Origin: Dickeya dianthicola NCPPB 453
GTDB taxonomy: Bacteria > Pseudomonadota > Gammaproteobacteria > Enterobacterales > Enterobacteriaceae
Assembly (NCBI RefSeq): GCF_000365305.1
Contig: NZ_CM001841.1
Location: 2,447,512 to 2,511,511 of the forward strand
Length of the DNA: 64,000 nucleotides
Direction: 5' to 3'
Below are positions 1 through 8,636 of the stretch, piece after piece (positions within the stretch are counted from its first letter, which is position 1; each line of letters begins with the position of its first letter). The notes below the pieces were generated by a model that was given only the letters and a program-made list of their open reading frames with translations, was not told the origin of the DNA and searched no databases. Both the position numbers and the translations under genes were made by a program.

Positions 1-64
1 AAGCGGTTAAGCGGTTAAGCGGTTAAGCGGTTAAGCGGTTAAGCGGTTAAGCGGTTAAACGGTT
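1..64. repeat. 8-bp tandem array, 8 copies
   Basis: The unit AAGCGGTT repeats seven times exactly, and an eighth copy differs by one base (57-64). The array begins at or before the window edge, so its true length is unknown. The stop codon of the SDR gene (63-65, minus strand) overlaps the last copy, so the array starts at the 3' end of that gene. Every copy supplies TTAA and therefore a stop in some frame. Confidence 0.95.
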
Positions 65-842
65 AAAAAGTGCCCGGATAGCTGCCGCCGTCGATCAGCC
101 AATTCTGCCCGGTGATGAACGCCGCCTGCCGTGAGCACAGGAACGCGCAGGCGGCACCGAACTCTTCCGGCTGCCCGTAACGCCCGGCCGGGTTGGCCGC
201 AGCCCGCTCCTGATGCAGTTGCTCATAGGATTTGCCGGTCTGCGCCACCAGCGACTGAATGTGCTGCCACTGGCCGTCGGTATCGAAGATGCCCGGCAGA
301 ATATTGTTAATCGTGACGTTGTCACGTACTACCGTGCGGGACAGCCCGGCGACAAAACCGGTCAGCCCCGAGCGGGCGCTGTTCGACAGCCCCAGCTCCA
401 GTTGCGAGATCTTGACGCTGCGGGAGGTGATGTTGACGATGCGCCCGAAGCCGCGCTGACGCATGCCATCCACCGTCAAACGCATCATTTCGATGGGGCC
501 GAGCATCATGCCGTCGAGCGCCTCCAGCCAGTGCTGGCGCGTCCAGTGACGAAAATCGCCCGGCGCGGGGCCACTGGCGTTGTTGATGAGAATGTCCGGC
601 TGCGGACAAGCCGCCAGCGCCGCCTGCCGCCCTTCGTCGCGAGTAATATCCGCCACCACCGCCTGCGGGCGCACGCCGACCGCCTGTTCGATTTCATCCT
701 GCGCCTGACGCAGCGCAACCTCGGTGCGCGCCAGCAGCGTGACCTGCACGCCCTCCTGCGCCAGTTGGCGGCCAACGGCTTTACCCAACCCCCGGCTGCC
801 GCCCCATACCAGTGCCCGCCTGCCGACGATACCCAAATCCAT
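63..842 (-). CDS. Atypical SDR-family oxidoreductase (3-oxoacyl-ACP reductase-like)
   Basis: A 259-residue Rossmann-fold protein of the short-chain dehydrogenase family. The cofactor motif GGSRGLG is at residues 14-20 and the NNAS motif near 87-90. The C-terminal part has the usual PG and GQ..DGG pattern. The catalytic YxxxK motif is missing: the aligned stretch reads LSNSARSGL, with Ser where the Tyr should be and Arg for the Lys. A known SDR-like subgroup, annotated as BKR-like, lacks a perfect tetrad in the same way. The protein may therefore use another mechanism or bind ligand without classical catalysis. It is the last gene of the peptide-transporter operon, 12 bp after the ATPase gene, so it probably acts on the imported compound or a product of it. 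The substrate is unknown. Confidence 0.85.
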   Translation of the reverse strand: MDLGIVGRRALVWGGSRGLGKAVGRQLAQEGVQVTLLARTEVALRQAQDEIEQAVGVRPQAVVADITRDEGRQAALAACPQPDILINNASGPAPGDFRHWTRQHWLEALDGMMLGPIEMMRLTVDGMRQRGFGRIVNITSRSVKISQLELGLSNSARSGLTGFVAGLSRTVVRDNVTINNILPGIFDTDGQWQHIQSLVAQTGKSYEQLHQERAAANPAGRYGQPEEFGAACAFLCSRQAAFITGQNWLIDGGSYPGTF

Positions 843-854
843 ATCAATAACCTC

Positions 855-2552
855 TTATGCGTTAACCACAGAGAAACGGCCGGGCGGCGTGAGCGGCTGC
901 CGCCCCGGTACGGAGTCCAGCAGCAGGCGAGTATAAGGATGCTGCGGCTGCCGCCAGATTTGCTGGCAATCGCCGCTTTCCACACACTCGCCGTGCTGCA
1001 TCACCATCACCCGGTCGGCGATGTAGCGCACCACGGACAAATCATGCGAAATGAACAACAGCGACAGCCCCATTTCGCTTTTTAGCTCCACCAGCAAATT
1101 GAGGATTTGCGCCTGAATCGACACATCCAGCGCCGATACCGGCTCGTCACAAATCACCAGCGACGGGTTGACCACCAGTGCGCGCGCAATGCCGATGCGC
1201 TGACGCTGGCCGCCGGAGAACTCGTGCGGATAACGCTGGAGGCTGCTCTGCGGCAGCCGAACCCGTTCCAGCGCCTGACTGATCAACCGCTGACGCTGCG
1301 CGCGCCGGGTCACGCCATGTACAATCAGCGGCCGTTCCAGAATGCGCTGGACGTCGTGACGCGGGTTGAGCGACGCGTACGGATCCTGAAAAATCATCTG
1401 CACCCGGCGGCGCAGCGGCTGCAACTGCCGCTCGTTCAGAGGGGTAATATCCTGGCCGTCAAACAGCATCCGGCCTGCGGCAACGGGCAGCAGACGCAGA
1501 ATGGTCTTCGACAGCGTCGATTTTCCGCAACCGGACTCCCCCACCAGCCCCAGCGTTTCACCGGGATAAATGTCCAGCGAGATATCCTTCACCGCGGTGA
1601 CGACACCCTGCGGCGTGGCGTAGCGGGTATGCACCCGATGCAGCGACAGCAGCGGCGCCCGCGTGGTATCCGGTGGCGGAACACTACGCAGCGGCGGCGT
1701 CACCACCGTCACCTGCCCGGCGTCGCCGTTATCCGGATGACGGATCTCCGGCAGGCGCTGCCGCCGGTAGTGCAGGTCACCGGCCAGATGCAGTGACGTC
1801 GCCAGCAAGCCACGGGTATAGGGGTGCTGCGGTTGCTGGAACAACACCTCGGTTGACGCCTCTTCCACCTTGCGCCCGCCGACCATCACCGCCACACGGT
1901 CCGCCCACTGCTCCACCACCCCCAGGTCGTGGGTGATCAGCAGCAGGCTCATCGACAACTCGCGCCGCAGTTGATCCAGCAGCGCCAGAATCTGCGCCTG
2001 AATGGTGACGTCCAGCGCGGTGGTCGGCTCATCGGCAATCAGCAGTGTCGGCTGGCAGGCCACCGCCATCGCGATCATCACCCGCTGACGCTGCCCGCCG
2101 GACAGCTGATGCGGGTAATCGTCGATGCGCCGTGGCGGCTCCGGGATCTTCACCAGGTCCAGCAGTTCGATGGCGCGCGCCCGCGCCTGAGCCGGCGTCA
2201 ACGGCTGGTGCGTGCGCAGGGTTTCGACGATCTGCTGGCCGATAGTCAACACCGGGTTGAGCGAGGTCATCGGCTCCTGAAAAATCATTGAAATCGCGTT
2301 GCCGCGCAGCTGACGCATCGCGGTGTTCGGCAGCGCCAGCAGATCTTGTCCGTTGAACAGAATGCGCCCGGCGACCTGCCCCGGCGCGCCCACCAGCCGC
2401 ATGATGGACAGCGCGGTGGCGGATTTGCCGCAGCCGGATTCACCCACCAGCGCCAGCGTTTCACCGGGATTAAGCGCCAGATCAAGACCGCGCACCGCCT
2501 GATGACCGGGGAAGGTCACCCGTAAATCCTGAATCTCCAGCAACGGGGTCAT
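855..2552 (-). CDS. Peptide/nickel-type ABC transporter, fused double ATPase
   Basis: A 565-residue cytoplasmic protein with two complete ABC nucleotide-binding domains in tandem, as in GsiA and YejF (DppD and DppF fused). Each half has a Walker A (GESGCGKS), a signature (LSGGQRQRV and FSGGQRQRI) and a Walker B (IADEPTTALD and ICDEPVSALD). The oligopeptide-family C-terminal region follows each domain. An upstream in-frame start exists, but ATG 2552 is preferred. It follows a good GGAGGG ribosome site, and it overlaps the stop of the permease gene by four bases (ATGA), which indicates translational coupling. The protein powers import through the two permeases encoded just upstream. The substrate cannot be read from the sequence. 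Confidence 0.92.
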   Translation of the reverse strand: MTPLLEIQDLRVTFPGHQAVRGLDLALNPGETLALVGESGCGKSATALSIMRLVGAPGQVAGRILFNGQDLLALPNTAMRQLRGNAISMIFQEPMTSLNPVLTIGQQIVETLRTHQPLTPAQARARAIELLDLVKIPEPPRRIDDYPHQLSGGQRQRVMIAMAVACQPTLLIADEPTTALDVTIQAQILALLDQLRRELSMSLLLITHDLGVVEQWADRVAVMVGGRKVEEASTEVLFQQPQHPYTRGLLATSLHLAGDLHYRRQRLPEIRHPDNGDAGQVTVVTPPLRSVPPPDTTRAPLLSLHRVHTRYATPQGVVTAVKDISLDIYPGETLGLVGESGCGKSTLSKTILRLLPVAAGRMLFDGQDITPLNERQLQPLRRRVQMIFQDPYASLNPRHDVQRILERPLIVHGVTRRAQRQRLISQALERVRLPQSSLQRYPHEFSGGQRQRIGIARALVVNPSLVICDEPVSALDVSIQAQILNLLVELKSEMGLSLLFISHDLSVVRYIADRVMVMQHGECVESGDCQQIWRQPQHPYTRLLLDSVPGRQPLTPPGRFSVVNA

Positions 2553-3418
2553 ACACGTTCCCTCCGTGAGCGCGGGTTCAGTGCGTCGTTGAGCGCATCC
2601 CCCACCAGATTGAGCGCCAGCACGGTCAGCACCAGCGCGCCGCCGGGGATCGCGGTTAAAAACCACGCCGAGCGCAGCGACTCACGCCCGGCGCCGATCA
2701 TGCTGCCCCAGCTCACCCGGTTCGGATCGCCGAAACCGAGGAACGACAGCGCGGATTCGATCAGAATCGACGACGCCACCATCACCGAGGTGGTGACGAT
2801 AATCGACGGCAGCGCGTTAGGCAGGATCTCCTGCGCCATGATGCGCAGGCTGGAAAACCCCTGACTGCGCGCCGCCAGCACGAAATCGCTTTCACGCCAG
2901 GTACGGAATTCCGCCCGCACCAGCCGGGCGATGGTCGGCCAGGAGGCGACGCCGATGGCGCAGGAAATCAGCGTCACCGACGGCTGCCCGATAGCCACCA
3001 GCACCACCACCAGCAGAAAGGTAGGAAAGGTCTGGAACAGTTCGGTGACATGCACCAGCAGGCGATCAACCTTGCCGCCGAAAAAGCCGGCGCTTGCGCC
3101 GACGGTCATGCCGATAAGCAAGCTGACCGCCACGGCGGAAAAGCCAATCTGCAATGACACCTGCGCCCCATGCACCACCCCGGCGGCGACATCACGCCCC
3201 AGCGAATCGGTGCCCAGCGGAAAAGCGGGGTCCTGCCCCGGCCACAGAAACGGCTGCGCCACCATATCCAGCGGGTCGCCGGGGTACACCCACGACGCTG
3301 CCAGCGCCATCACCACCACCAGCAACAGCAGCGCGACGCCCGTCATACCGGACGGATTGCGCAAAAACAGCCTCACTTCCGGCGACAGCCCCGCGCGGGA
3401 AGAAACGGTATTTTTCAT
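2549..3418 (-). CDS. ABC transporter permease, DppC/OppC family
   Basis: A 289-residue inner-membrane permease with an N-terminal cytoplasmic segment, one TM helix, a periplasmic stretch (VYPGDPLD...) and then the BPD_transp_1 domain with several TM helices. The EAA-type loop contacting the ATPase lies around AARSQGFSSLRIMAQEILPN. The C-terminus has the family pattern ALNLVGDALNDALNPR. The start MKNTVSS is preferred over a longer in-frame start because it begins one base after the upstream permease stop. Its 3' end overlaps the ATPase start. It pairs with the DppB-like permease to form the channel. Confidence 0.92.
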   Translation of the reverse strand: MKNTVSSRAGLSPEVRLFLRNPSGMTGVALLLLVVVMALAASWVYPGDPLDMVAQPFLWPGQDPAFPLGTDSLGRDVAAGVVHGAQVSLQIGFSAVAVSLLIGMTVGASAGFFGGKVDRLLVHVTELFQTFPTFLLVVVLVAIGQPSVTLISCAIGVASWPTIARLVRAEFRTWRESDFVLAARSQGFSSLRIMAQEILPNALPSIIVTTSVMVASSILIESALSFLGFGDPNRVSWGSMIGAGRESLRSAWFLTAIPGGALVLTVLALNLVGDALNDALNPRSRRERV

Positions 3419-3419
3419 C

Positions 3420-4409
3420 TCAGTTCGCCTTGATTCGGGGGTCCAGCCAGCTTTGCAGCACATCGACCAGAATATTGGCGACGATCACCAGAAACGCCGA
3501 CAGCAGCAACACGCCCAGCAGCACGTTAAAATCACGCGCCATTACTGCTTCCAGCGCCAGTCGGCCCAGGCCCGGCCAGCTAAATACGGTTTCGACCACC
3601 GCCGCGCCGCCCAGCAGGTTGCCGATATGTATCCCGGCGACCGTGGTCACCGGCAGCAGCGCGCAGCGCAGAATATGGCGCAGCGTCACCCGCCACGGGC
3701 TCAGCCCCTTGGCATGGGCGGTGCGCACGAAATCCTGCCGGTCAATCTCCAGCATCGCCGCGCGCGTCAGGCGGGCGTAAATGGCGATAAAGAAACTGCT
3801 CAGGGCGCAGACCGGGAGTACCGCATGCTGCAACCGATCGCCAAGATAAGCCCAACCGTGCAGATCGGCACCGATGGTGGCGCTGCCGCCGCCCGGCAAC
3901 CACTCAAGCCGGACCGAGAACAGAATCAGCGCCATCAATCCAATCCAGAATCCCGGCGTGGAATAGAGCAACAGCGCCAGCAGCGACAGCAACCGATCCG
4001 GCCATTTGCCCGCCCACACCGCCATCACCACGCCCAGCGCGATCCCCACCACAATCGCCACCAGTTGCGAAGCCAGCATCAGCAACAGCGTCTGCGGCAG
4101 ACGGGACAGGATCAATGCCGTCACCGGCGCGTTGTAGCGCGGTGAAAACCCCAGACTGAAGTGCGCCAGGTTGGACAGATAGTTGTACAACTGATGCCAC
4201 ACCGGCAGATCAAGCCCGAACTGCCGGCGTATCTGCGCCGTGGTTTCGGCAGTGGCGCTGCCCGCCTCGGCGGCCAGAACATCCGCCGCATCACCCGGCA
4301 CCAGTTGCAGCAAAAAGAACACCACGATCACGATACCGATGGCCACCGGCACCGCATGCAGCACCGTACGCCACAGCACCTGCCGGATGCGTTCACTCTT
4401 TCTCATCAC
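3420..4409 (-). CDS. ABC transporter permease, DppB/OppB family
   Basis: A 329-residue inner-membrane permease with the N-terminal TM helix and large loop typical of DppB, including a PGDAADVLA stretch. A BPD_transp_1 domain follows, and the end (VLQSWLDPRIK) is characteristic of the family. The EAA loop is near RTAHAKGLSPWRVTLRHILR. Two adjacent Met codons open the ORF and the choice between them is arbitrary. It lies 69 bp after the binding-protein gene and directly before the DppC-like permease. It forms half of the membrane channel of the peptide-type importer. Confidence 0.92.
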   Translation of the reverse strand: MMRKSERIRQVLWRTVLHAVPVAIGIVIVVFFLLQLVPGDAADVLAAEAGSATAETTAQIRRQFGLDLPVWHQLYNYLSNLAHFSLGFSPRYNAPVTALILSRLPQTLLLMLASQLVAIVVGIALGVVMAVWAGKWPDRLLSLLALLLYSTPGFWIGLMALILFSVRLEWLPGGGSATIGADLHGWAYLGDRLQHAVLPVCALSSFFIAIYARLTRAAMLEIDRQDFVRTAHAKGLSPWRVTLRHILRCALLPVTTVAGIHIGNLLGGAAVVETVFSWPGLGRLALEAVMARDFNVLLGVLLLSAFLVIVANILVDVLQSWLDPRIKAN

Positions 4410-4478
4410 TTACCTTTATATGCAGAGGCGACGCCACAGAGCGCGCCGTTGGATACCGACGCGCTCCCGGTTCACGGG

Positions 4479-6065
4479 TTATTGATCCAGCCAGATTTCC
4501 GCCAGGCTGCCGTTGGCGCCCTGAATATCGGTCAGTGGGTTGTGAACGCGGGTGTTGTAGATAGTCAGGCGTTTTAGTTGCAACAGATTGATGTCCGGCA
4601 GTTCCTGCGCCACGATGCGCTGGAAGGCGCGAAATTCCTCTACGCGTTTGGCCGGGTCGGTTTCCACCGCCGCCTGCTCCAGCAGCTTGTCCACCTCCGG
4701 GTTGGCGTAATGTGAACCGTTGCCGAACGCCACGCCCGGTTTAAAGGCTTGCGACCAGTACAGACGCTGCACGCCCACCGTCGGGTCAAACAGGTTGGAG
4801 ATGGAGTGGTTGGTGAATTCGAAATCCCGATCGGTATAGACACGTTTGACGTAGGTGGCAAAATCCTGCGAGCGAATAGTGACCTCGATCCCCACCTTGG
4901 CCAGCGCGGATTTCAGATATTCCGCCACACGCTTGAAGCCATCGCCGTACGGCATGTAGTCATGCACCAGACGAAACCGGATGCCGTCGGCCTGACGCGG
5001 AAAACCGGCCTCATCCAGCAATTGTTCGGCTTTCTTCACATCGAACGGATACGGCGACGGCGCGCTGTCGTGGAACGGCGCCAGCTCCGGGGTAATCGGC
5101 GTCGGCGAATTGACGGCGTAGCCGTACCACACCACGTTACGCAGCACGTCGCGGTTGATGCTGTGGGCGACAGCCTGCCGCACCTTCAGGTTTTTCAGGT
5201 ACGGATTGTCCAGATTGAACTCGATGCGGGTCTGCGTCGGGCCGTAGCCGTAACCGCCGGTTTCAATCGCCAGCCTGGGGTTTTTCTTGACGCGCTCCAG
5301 CTCATTAAGCGGCACCGGCGATTCACTGCCCAGATCCAGCCCACCGGTTTCGAAAGCGATCAGGCGGGTGGCGGCGTCAGGGATGAATTTCACCACCAGA
5401 CGATCCACGTACGGTTTCGGCTGATCCCAATAGTTGGGGTTGCGCTCGTACACAATATGGCTGCCGCGCACCCACTCTTTGAAGATGAACGGCCCGGTGC
5501 CTATCGGCGCGGTGTTGTAAGGATTGGTGCGAATGTCGGTGCCGTCATACAGATGTTTGGGGACGATCGGCGCTTCGTTGGCGGAAAACGCACTGATCAG
5601 ATAGGGCGCCGGCTGTGACAGTTCCACAATGGCGGTATAAGGGTCCGGCGTTTTCACCTCGGTGACATTGGCAAAGGTGCCCTGCCCGCGGGAATTGTAT
5701 TTCTTGACCGTCAGGATGGAGAACGCCACGTCAGCCGAGGTGAAATCCTTGCCATCGTGCCATTTCACGCCCTGACGCAAATGGAACGTGTACTGTTTGC
5801 CGTCCGGGCTCACTGACCAACTGGTCGCCAGTTGTGGAATCGGCTTCATGTTGAAATCATAGTTCAGCAACCCTTCGATCACCTTGGCATTGACCTTGAT
5901 AACTGACCCACCGCTGTTGACCAATGACGTCAGCACCGGCGGTTCCGGCTCGACCAGAAAATTCAGCGTGCCGCCGCGTTTGGGCGCCGTCTCCGCTGCC
6001 TGGCTTATCGCGCCAAACAGCGAGGCGGCCACCAGCAAGGCCGCAAAAAGCGATTTATTTTTCAT
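4479..6065 (-). CDS. Periplasmic peptide-type substrate-binding protein (SBP_bac_5)
   Basis: A 528-residue family-5 extracellular solute-binding protein, the DppA/OppA/GsiB type. The signal peptide MKNKSLFAALLVAASLFGA ends near AISQAAE. The mature protein opens with KRGGTLNFLVEPEPP and contains the family motif WHDGKDFTSADVAFS. The start at 6065 is chosen because the signal peptide begins there and AGGGA lies upstream; a 32-residue in-frame extension has no signal-peptide character. It is the first gene of the operon (binding protein, DppB, DppC, fused ATPase, SDR). Periplasmic proteins of this family deliver peptides, opines, nickel or glycosides. The specificity is unresolved. Confidence 0.93.
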   Translation of the reverse strand: MKNKSLFAALLVAASLFGAISQAAETAPKRGGTLNFLVEPEPPVLTSLVNSGGSVIKVNAKVIEGLLNYDFNMKPIPQLATSWSVSPDGKQYTFHLRQGVKWHDGKDFTSADVAFSILTVKKYNSRGQGTFANVTEVKTPDPYTAIVELSQPAPYLISAFSANEAPIVPKHLYDGTDIRTNPYNTAPIGTGPFIFKEWVRGSHIVYERNPNYWDQPKPYVDRLVVKFIPDAATRLIAFETGGLDLGSESPVPLNELERVKKNPRLAIETGGYGYGPTQTRIEFNLDNPYLKNLKVRQAVAHSINRDVLRNVVWYGYAVNSPTPITPELAPFHDSAPSPYPFDVKKAEQLLDEAGFPRQADGIRFRLVHDYMPYGDGFKRVAEYLKSALAKVGIEVTIRSQDFATYVKRVYTDRDFEFTNHSISNLFDPTVGVQRLYWSQAFKPGVAFGNGSHYANPEVDKLLEQAAVETDPAKRVEEFRAFQRIVAQELPDINLLQLKRLTIYNTRVHNPLTDIQGANGSLAEIWLDQ

Positions 6066-6289
6066 GTTGTTATCCCTGAGTGAAATGGGTGATGTCCGGT
6101 CATTATTCGTGCCGCAGGAGCATGATGACCGGGCAGGCTCCGGCGTGCGGTGGGTGTTCAAATCTGCGGCAAAACTAACCCAACGCTTGTTTGAAATGAA
6201 CGTTTAATTTTGGATAAGTAATGCGGGAAAACGGATAACGGATAACGGATAACGGAGAGAGTGAACGTAGGAAGTCACGCGGATAAACG

Positions 6290-6331
6290 AAAATAAAAGC
6301 GACGGGTGGCGCAGCAGGGGATTTCCACCCG
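6290..6331 (-). terminator. Rho-independent terminator after the MFS gene
   Basis: On the minus strand the arms CGGGTGG and CCACCCG (6325-6331 and 6303-6309) form a 7-bp stem. TCGCTTTTATTTT follows immediately. It is placed to stop transcription of the MFS gene before the peptide-transporter operon, so the two units are probably transcribed separately. Confidence 0.7.
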
Positions 6332-6349
6332 TGTCCTGACCGGTTTATA

Positions 6350-6384
6350 CATTATCCGGCAGCAACGCCAGCCGCCGGATAATG
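6350..6384. repeat. Perfect 11-bp inverted repeat (hairpin)
   Basis: Arms CATTATCCGGC (6350-6360) and GCCGGATAATG (6374-6384) are exact reverse complements around a 13-base loop. There is no U-tract on either side, so a terminator alone does not explain it. A REP-like element or mRNA-stabilising 3' stem for the MFS transcript is possible. Confidence 0.7.
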
Positions 6385-6466
6385 AAGAGTATGACGGCCT
6401 GTTCGTCGCGGGCAGCGAAGATAAGCGAAATCATCACCGCTCTTCTTTCCTCTATACCGCGAGCGA

Positions 6467-7645
6467 TTAGACCTTCACCGCTTTGGCACTCAGCCCAACC
6501 AGTACCAGCAAGGCCGCCACCACCAAGAACGCCGCCGACAAACTGCTGTGATGCGCAATAAACCCGATACTTGCCGGCCCAGCTAATATCCCCAGATAAC
6601 CCAGCGTGGTGACCGCAGGTACCGCCGCCGCCTGCGGCATACGGGTCTGACGCCCGATGGCCGAGAACATGACCGGCACAATATTGGAACACCCCAGCCC
6701 GATCAGCGCATAACCGAGCAACGCAGCCGACCAGTACGGTAGCCATACCGCCAGCATCAACCCGGTGACAGCCAGCGCGGCACCCAGCATCACCACCGGC
6801 TGCGCCCCCAGTTTGGTTACCACCCGATCGCCAGTCAGACGACCGAGCGTCATGGTAGCAGCAAAACACGCAAAACCGAGCGCACCTTGCGCATCCGGCA
6901 TGCCGCGGTATTCGGTCAGAAATACCGCGCTCCAGTCCAGCACCGCGCCTTCCGCCAGGAACACGGCAAAGCAGATCAACCCCAGCACCAGTACCGTACC
7001 GCGGGGGACAGCAAACGCCGGGCCTTCCGGCGGATTGGCGTACCTCAGCAAACCGGCCAGATGCGTCAGCAATAACAGCACCATCACCACCACACTGATC
7101 AGGCTCGCCACCAGCGGCGACAGCCCCAGCGACATCATGCCGCTCATCGCCCCGGCACCGGCGATACCGCCGATGCTGTAAAACCCATGAAACCCTGACA
7201 TCATGGCTTTACCCGAGGCTTTCTCCACCAAAATCGCCTGCACGTTCATCGCACAGTCGGTGGTACCGACCCCGATACCGAATGTCAGTAATGCCAGCGC
7301 CAGCACCACCGCATTCGGGATCACCGCCAGCCACGGCAATATCAGGCAGAACAGCAATACCGCCAGCGAAATCACCTTACGGCAGCCAAAGCGCGTGGTC
7401 AGCATACCGGTTACCGGCATCGCCACCAGCGCGCCGCCCCCCAGACACAACAACAGCAGACCGAGCATACCGTCATCCACGGCGGTATTGAGCCGGGCGA
7501 ACGGCACCAGCGCCGCCCAAACCGACGTACCAAACCCGGCTAAAAAAAACATCACGCGCGTCGCACGTTGTTCGCGCCGTCCCGGTTCATCAAACAATGG
7601 GGCAGCTACAGGTGAAAGCGTCTGGGAATCCGTCAACGGTTGCAT
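6467..7645 (-). CDS. MFS transporter, YbjJ-like
   Basis: A 392-residue inner-membrane protein with about 12 hydrophobic segments and the layout of the Major Facilitator Superfamily. The TM2-TM3 loop carries TRFGCRKV. Stretches such as SGFHGFYSIGGIAGAG and FAEGAVLDWSAVFL match the YbjJ-type subfamily. E. coli ybjJ sits next to a phosphatase gene (ybjI), and here the upstream neighbour on the same strand is also a phosphatase, 75 bp away, which suggests a shared task. A terminator follows. The transported compound is not known. Confidence 0.85.
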   Translation of the reverse strand: MQPLTDSQTLSPVAAPLFDEPGRREQRATRVMFFLAGFGTSVWAALVPFARLNTAVDDGMLGLLLLCLGGGALVAMPVTGMLTTRFGCRKVISLAVLLFCLILPWLAVIPNAVVLALALLTFGIGVGTTDCAMNVQAILVEKASGKAMMSGFHGFYSIGGIAGAGAMSGMMSLGLSPLVASLISVVVMVLLLLTHLAGLLRYANPPEGPAFAVPRGTVLVLGLICFAVFLAEGAVLDWSAVFLTEYRGMPDAQGALGFACFAATMTLGRLTGDRVVTKLGAQPVVMLGAALAVTGLMLAVWLPYWSAALLGYALIGLGCSNIVPVMFSAIGRQTRMPQAAAVPAVTTLGYLGILAGPASIGFIAHHSSLSAAFLVVAALLVLVGLSAKAVKV

Positions 7646-7720
7646 AAACGATATCGTCTCATGAGAAAGAAATAGACCAATGACCGCATCGGCGTATGCG
7701 GTCTGTTAACGTGTTCGGCG

Positions 7721-8512
7721 TTACCCATTCAGGATCCGTAGCACATCTTCGTGTAAGCGCGGGCATCCCGTCGCCAGTATCTGCCCACCGGCTTCCGGCC
7801 GTGTGCCCTGCAAGGTGGTGACCACACCACCGGCCTGCTCCACAATCGGGATGAACGCTGCAATATCATAAGGTTGCAACGAATACTCCAGACAGATGTC
7901 GATATGCCCGGCCGCCAGCATCGCCATCGCATAGCATTCACCGCCGTAGCGAGTCATTAACGTACGCTCAGTGAGATCCCGGAAGTGGACTTGCGGATGG
8001 CGTTCGATAGGCTCCGGCGACGTGGTGTGTAAAATAGCCTGATCCAGCATCACGTTCTTACGGGTTTCCATGCGGCTTTCACCCTGTGGACCGCGGTACC
8101 AGGCGTGTTGTCCATCCGCCCAAAAGGCTTCGCCGGTGAACGGCTGACTCATCATCCCCATCACCGCACGTTCGCGATATAACAACCCAATCAGCGTGCC
8201 CCATACCGGTAACCCACACAAGAACGGACGGGTGCCATCGACTGGGTCCAACACCCACTGGACATCACCGCTGCCGGTTGTGCCGAACTCCTCCCCCATT
8301 ATTGCGTGCTCCGGGTAGTGTTCGGTAATCAGCGCCCGAATCACCCGCTCCGCTTCCCGGTCGGCATCCGTCACCGGATCAAAACGAAACCCTTCTTTGG
8401 GTTTACTACCGACATGCAGATTCTGCTGCGAACGAAAGCGCGGCAAGGTTTGCTGACTGGCGGCGTCAGCCAGACGATGGAAGAATGCGATATCGGGTAA
8501 TGACTGACTCAT
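7721..8512 (-). CDS. Inositol-monophosphatase-family phosphatase, HisN-like
   Basis: A 263-residue Mg-dependent phosphatase of the inositol monophosphatase fold. Metal-binding motifs are clear: GEEFG (residues 73-77), DPVDGT (89-94) and, near the C-terminus, the PYDIAAFIPIVEQAGG block that replaces the usual WDxAA. The closest named relatives are the HisN-type histidinol-phosphatases. E. coli-type histidine synthesis uses HisB instead, so a biosynthetic role is not assured; a sugar or polyol phosphate is equally possible. The start at 8512 (MSQSLPD) follows AGAGGTGAG; a longer in-frame start is less likely. It is transcribed divergently from the DeoR regulator and precedes the MFS gene. Confidence 0.85.
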   Translation of the reverse strand: MSQSLPDIAFFHRLADAASQQTLPRFRSQQNLHVGSKPKEGFRFDPVTDADREAERVIRALITEHYPEHAIMGEEFGTTGSGDVQWVLDPVDGTRPFLCGLPVWGTLIGLLYRERAVMGMMSQPFTGEAFWADGQHAWYRGPQGESRMETRKNVMLDQAILHTTSPEPIERHPQVHFRDLTERTLMTRYGGECYAMAMLAAGHIDICLEYSLQPYDIAAFIPIVEQAGGVVTTLQGTRPEAGGQILATGCPRLHEDVLRILNG

Positions 8513-8590
8513 GGTACTCACCTCTTTCGATAGGCTGCACATCACCACTATTTGATTGACAATTCGGCGTCCCAGTGATTAATTTTGCTC

Positions 8591-8636
8591 GTTATGCTCG
8601 ATTAAATTAATTATAAGGCTTGGTTATGCTCGATTA
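8591..8636. promoter_or_regulatory. 32-bp-spaced direct repeat, candidate DeoR operator
   Basis: The 14-mer GTTATGCTCGATTA occurs at 8591-8604 and again at 8623-8636, a spacing of 32 bp or about three helical turns. The second copy overlaps the ATG of the regulator gene. A partial third copy (TTTTGCTCG) lies at 8583-8591. Position and geometry fit cooperative binding by the adjacent DeoR-type repressor. Function is inferred. Confidence 0.55.

Larger units (their letters stand above)
6066..6466. other. Intergenic region upstream of the peptide-transporter operon
   Basis: 400 bp without a supported gene. It holds the minus-strand promoter region of the binding-protein operon, a 7-bp tandem repeat (unit CGGATAA, about 3.5 copies, 6232-6256), a minus-strand terminator ending the MFS gene, and a separate 11-bp perfect hairpin (6350-6384). 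ORFs crossing it are frame shadows. Confidence 0.7.
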
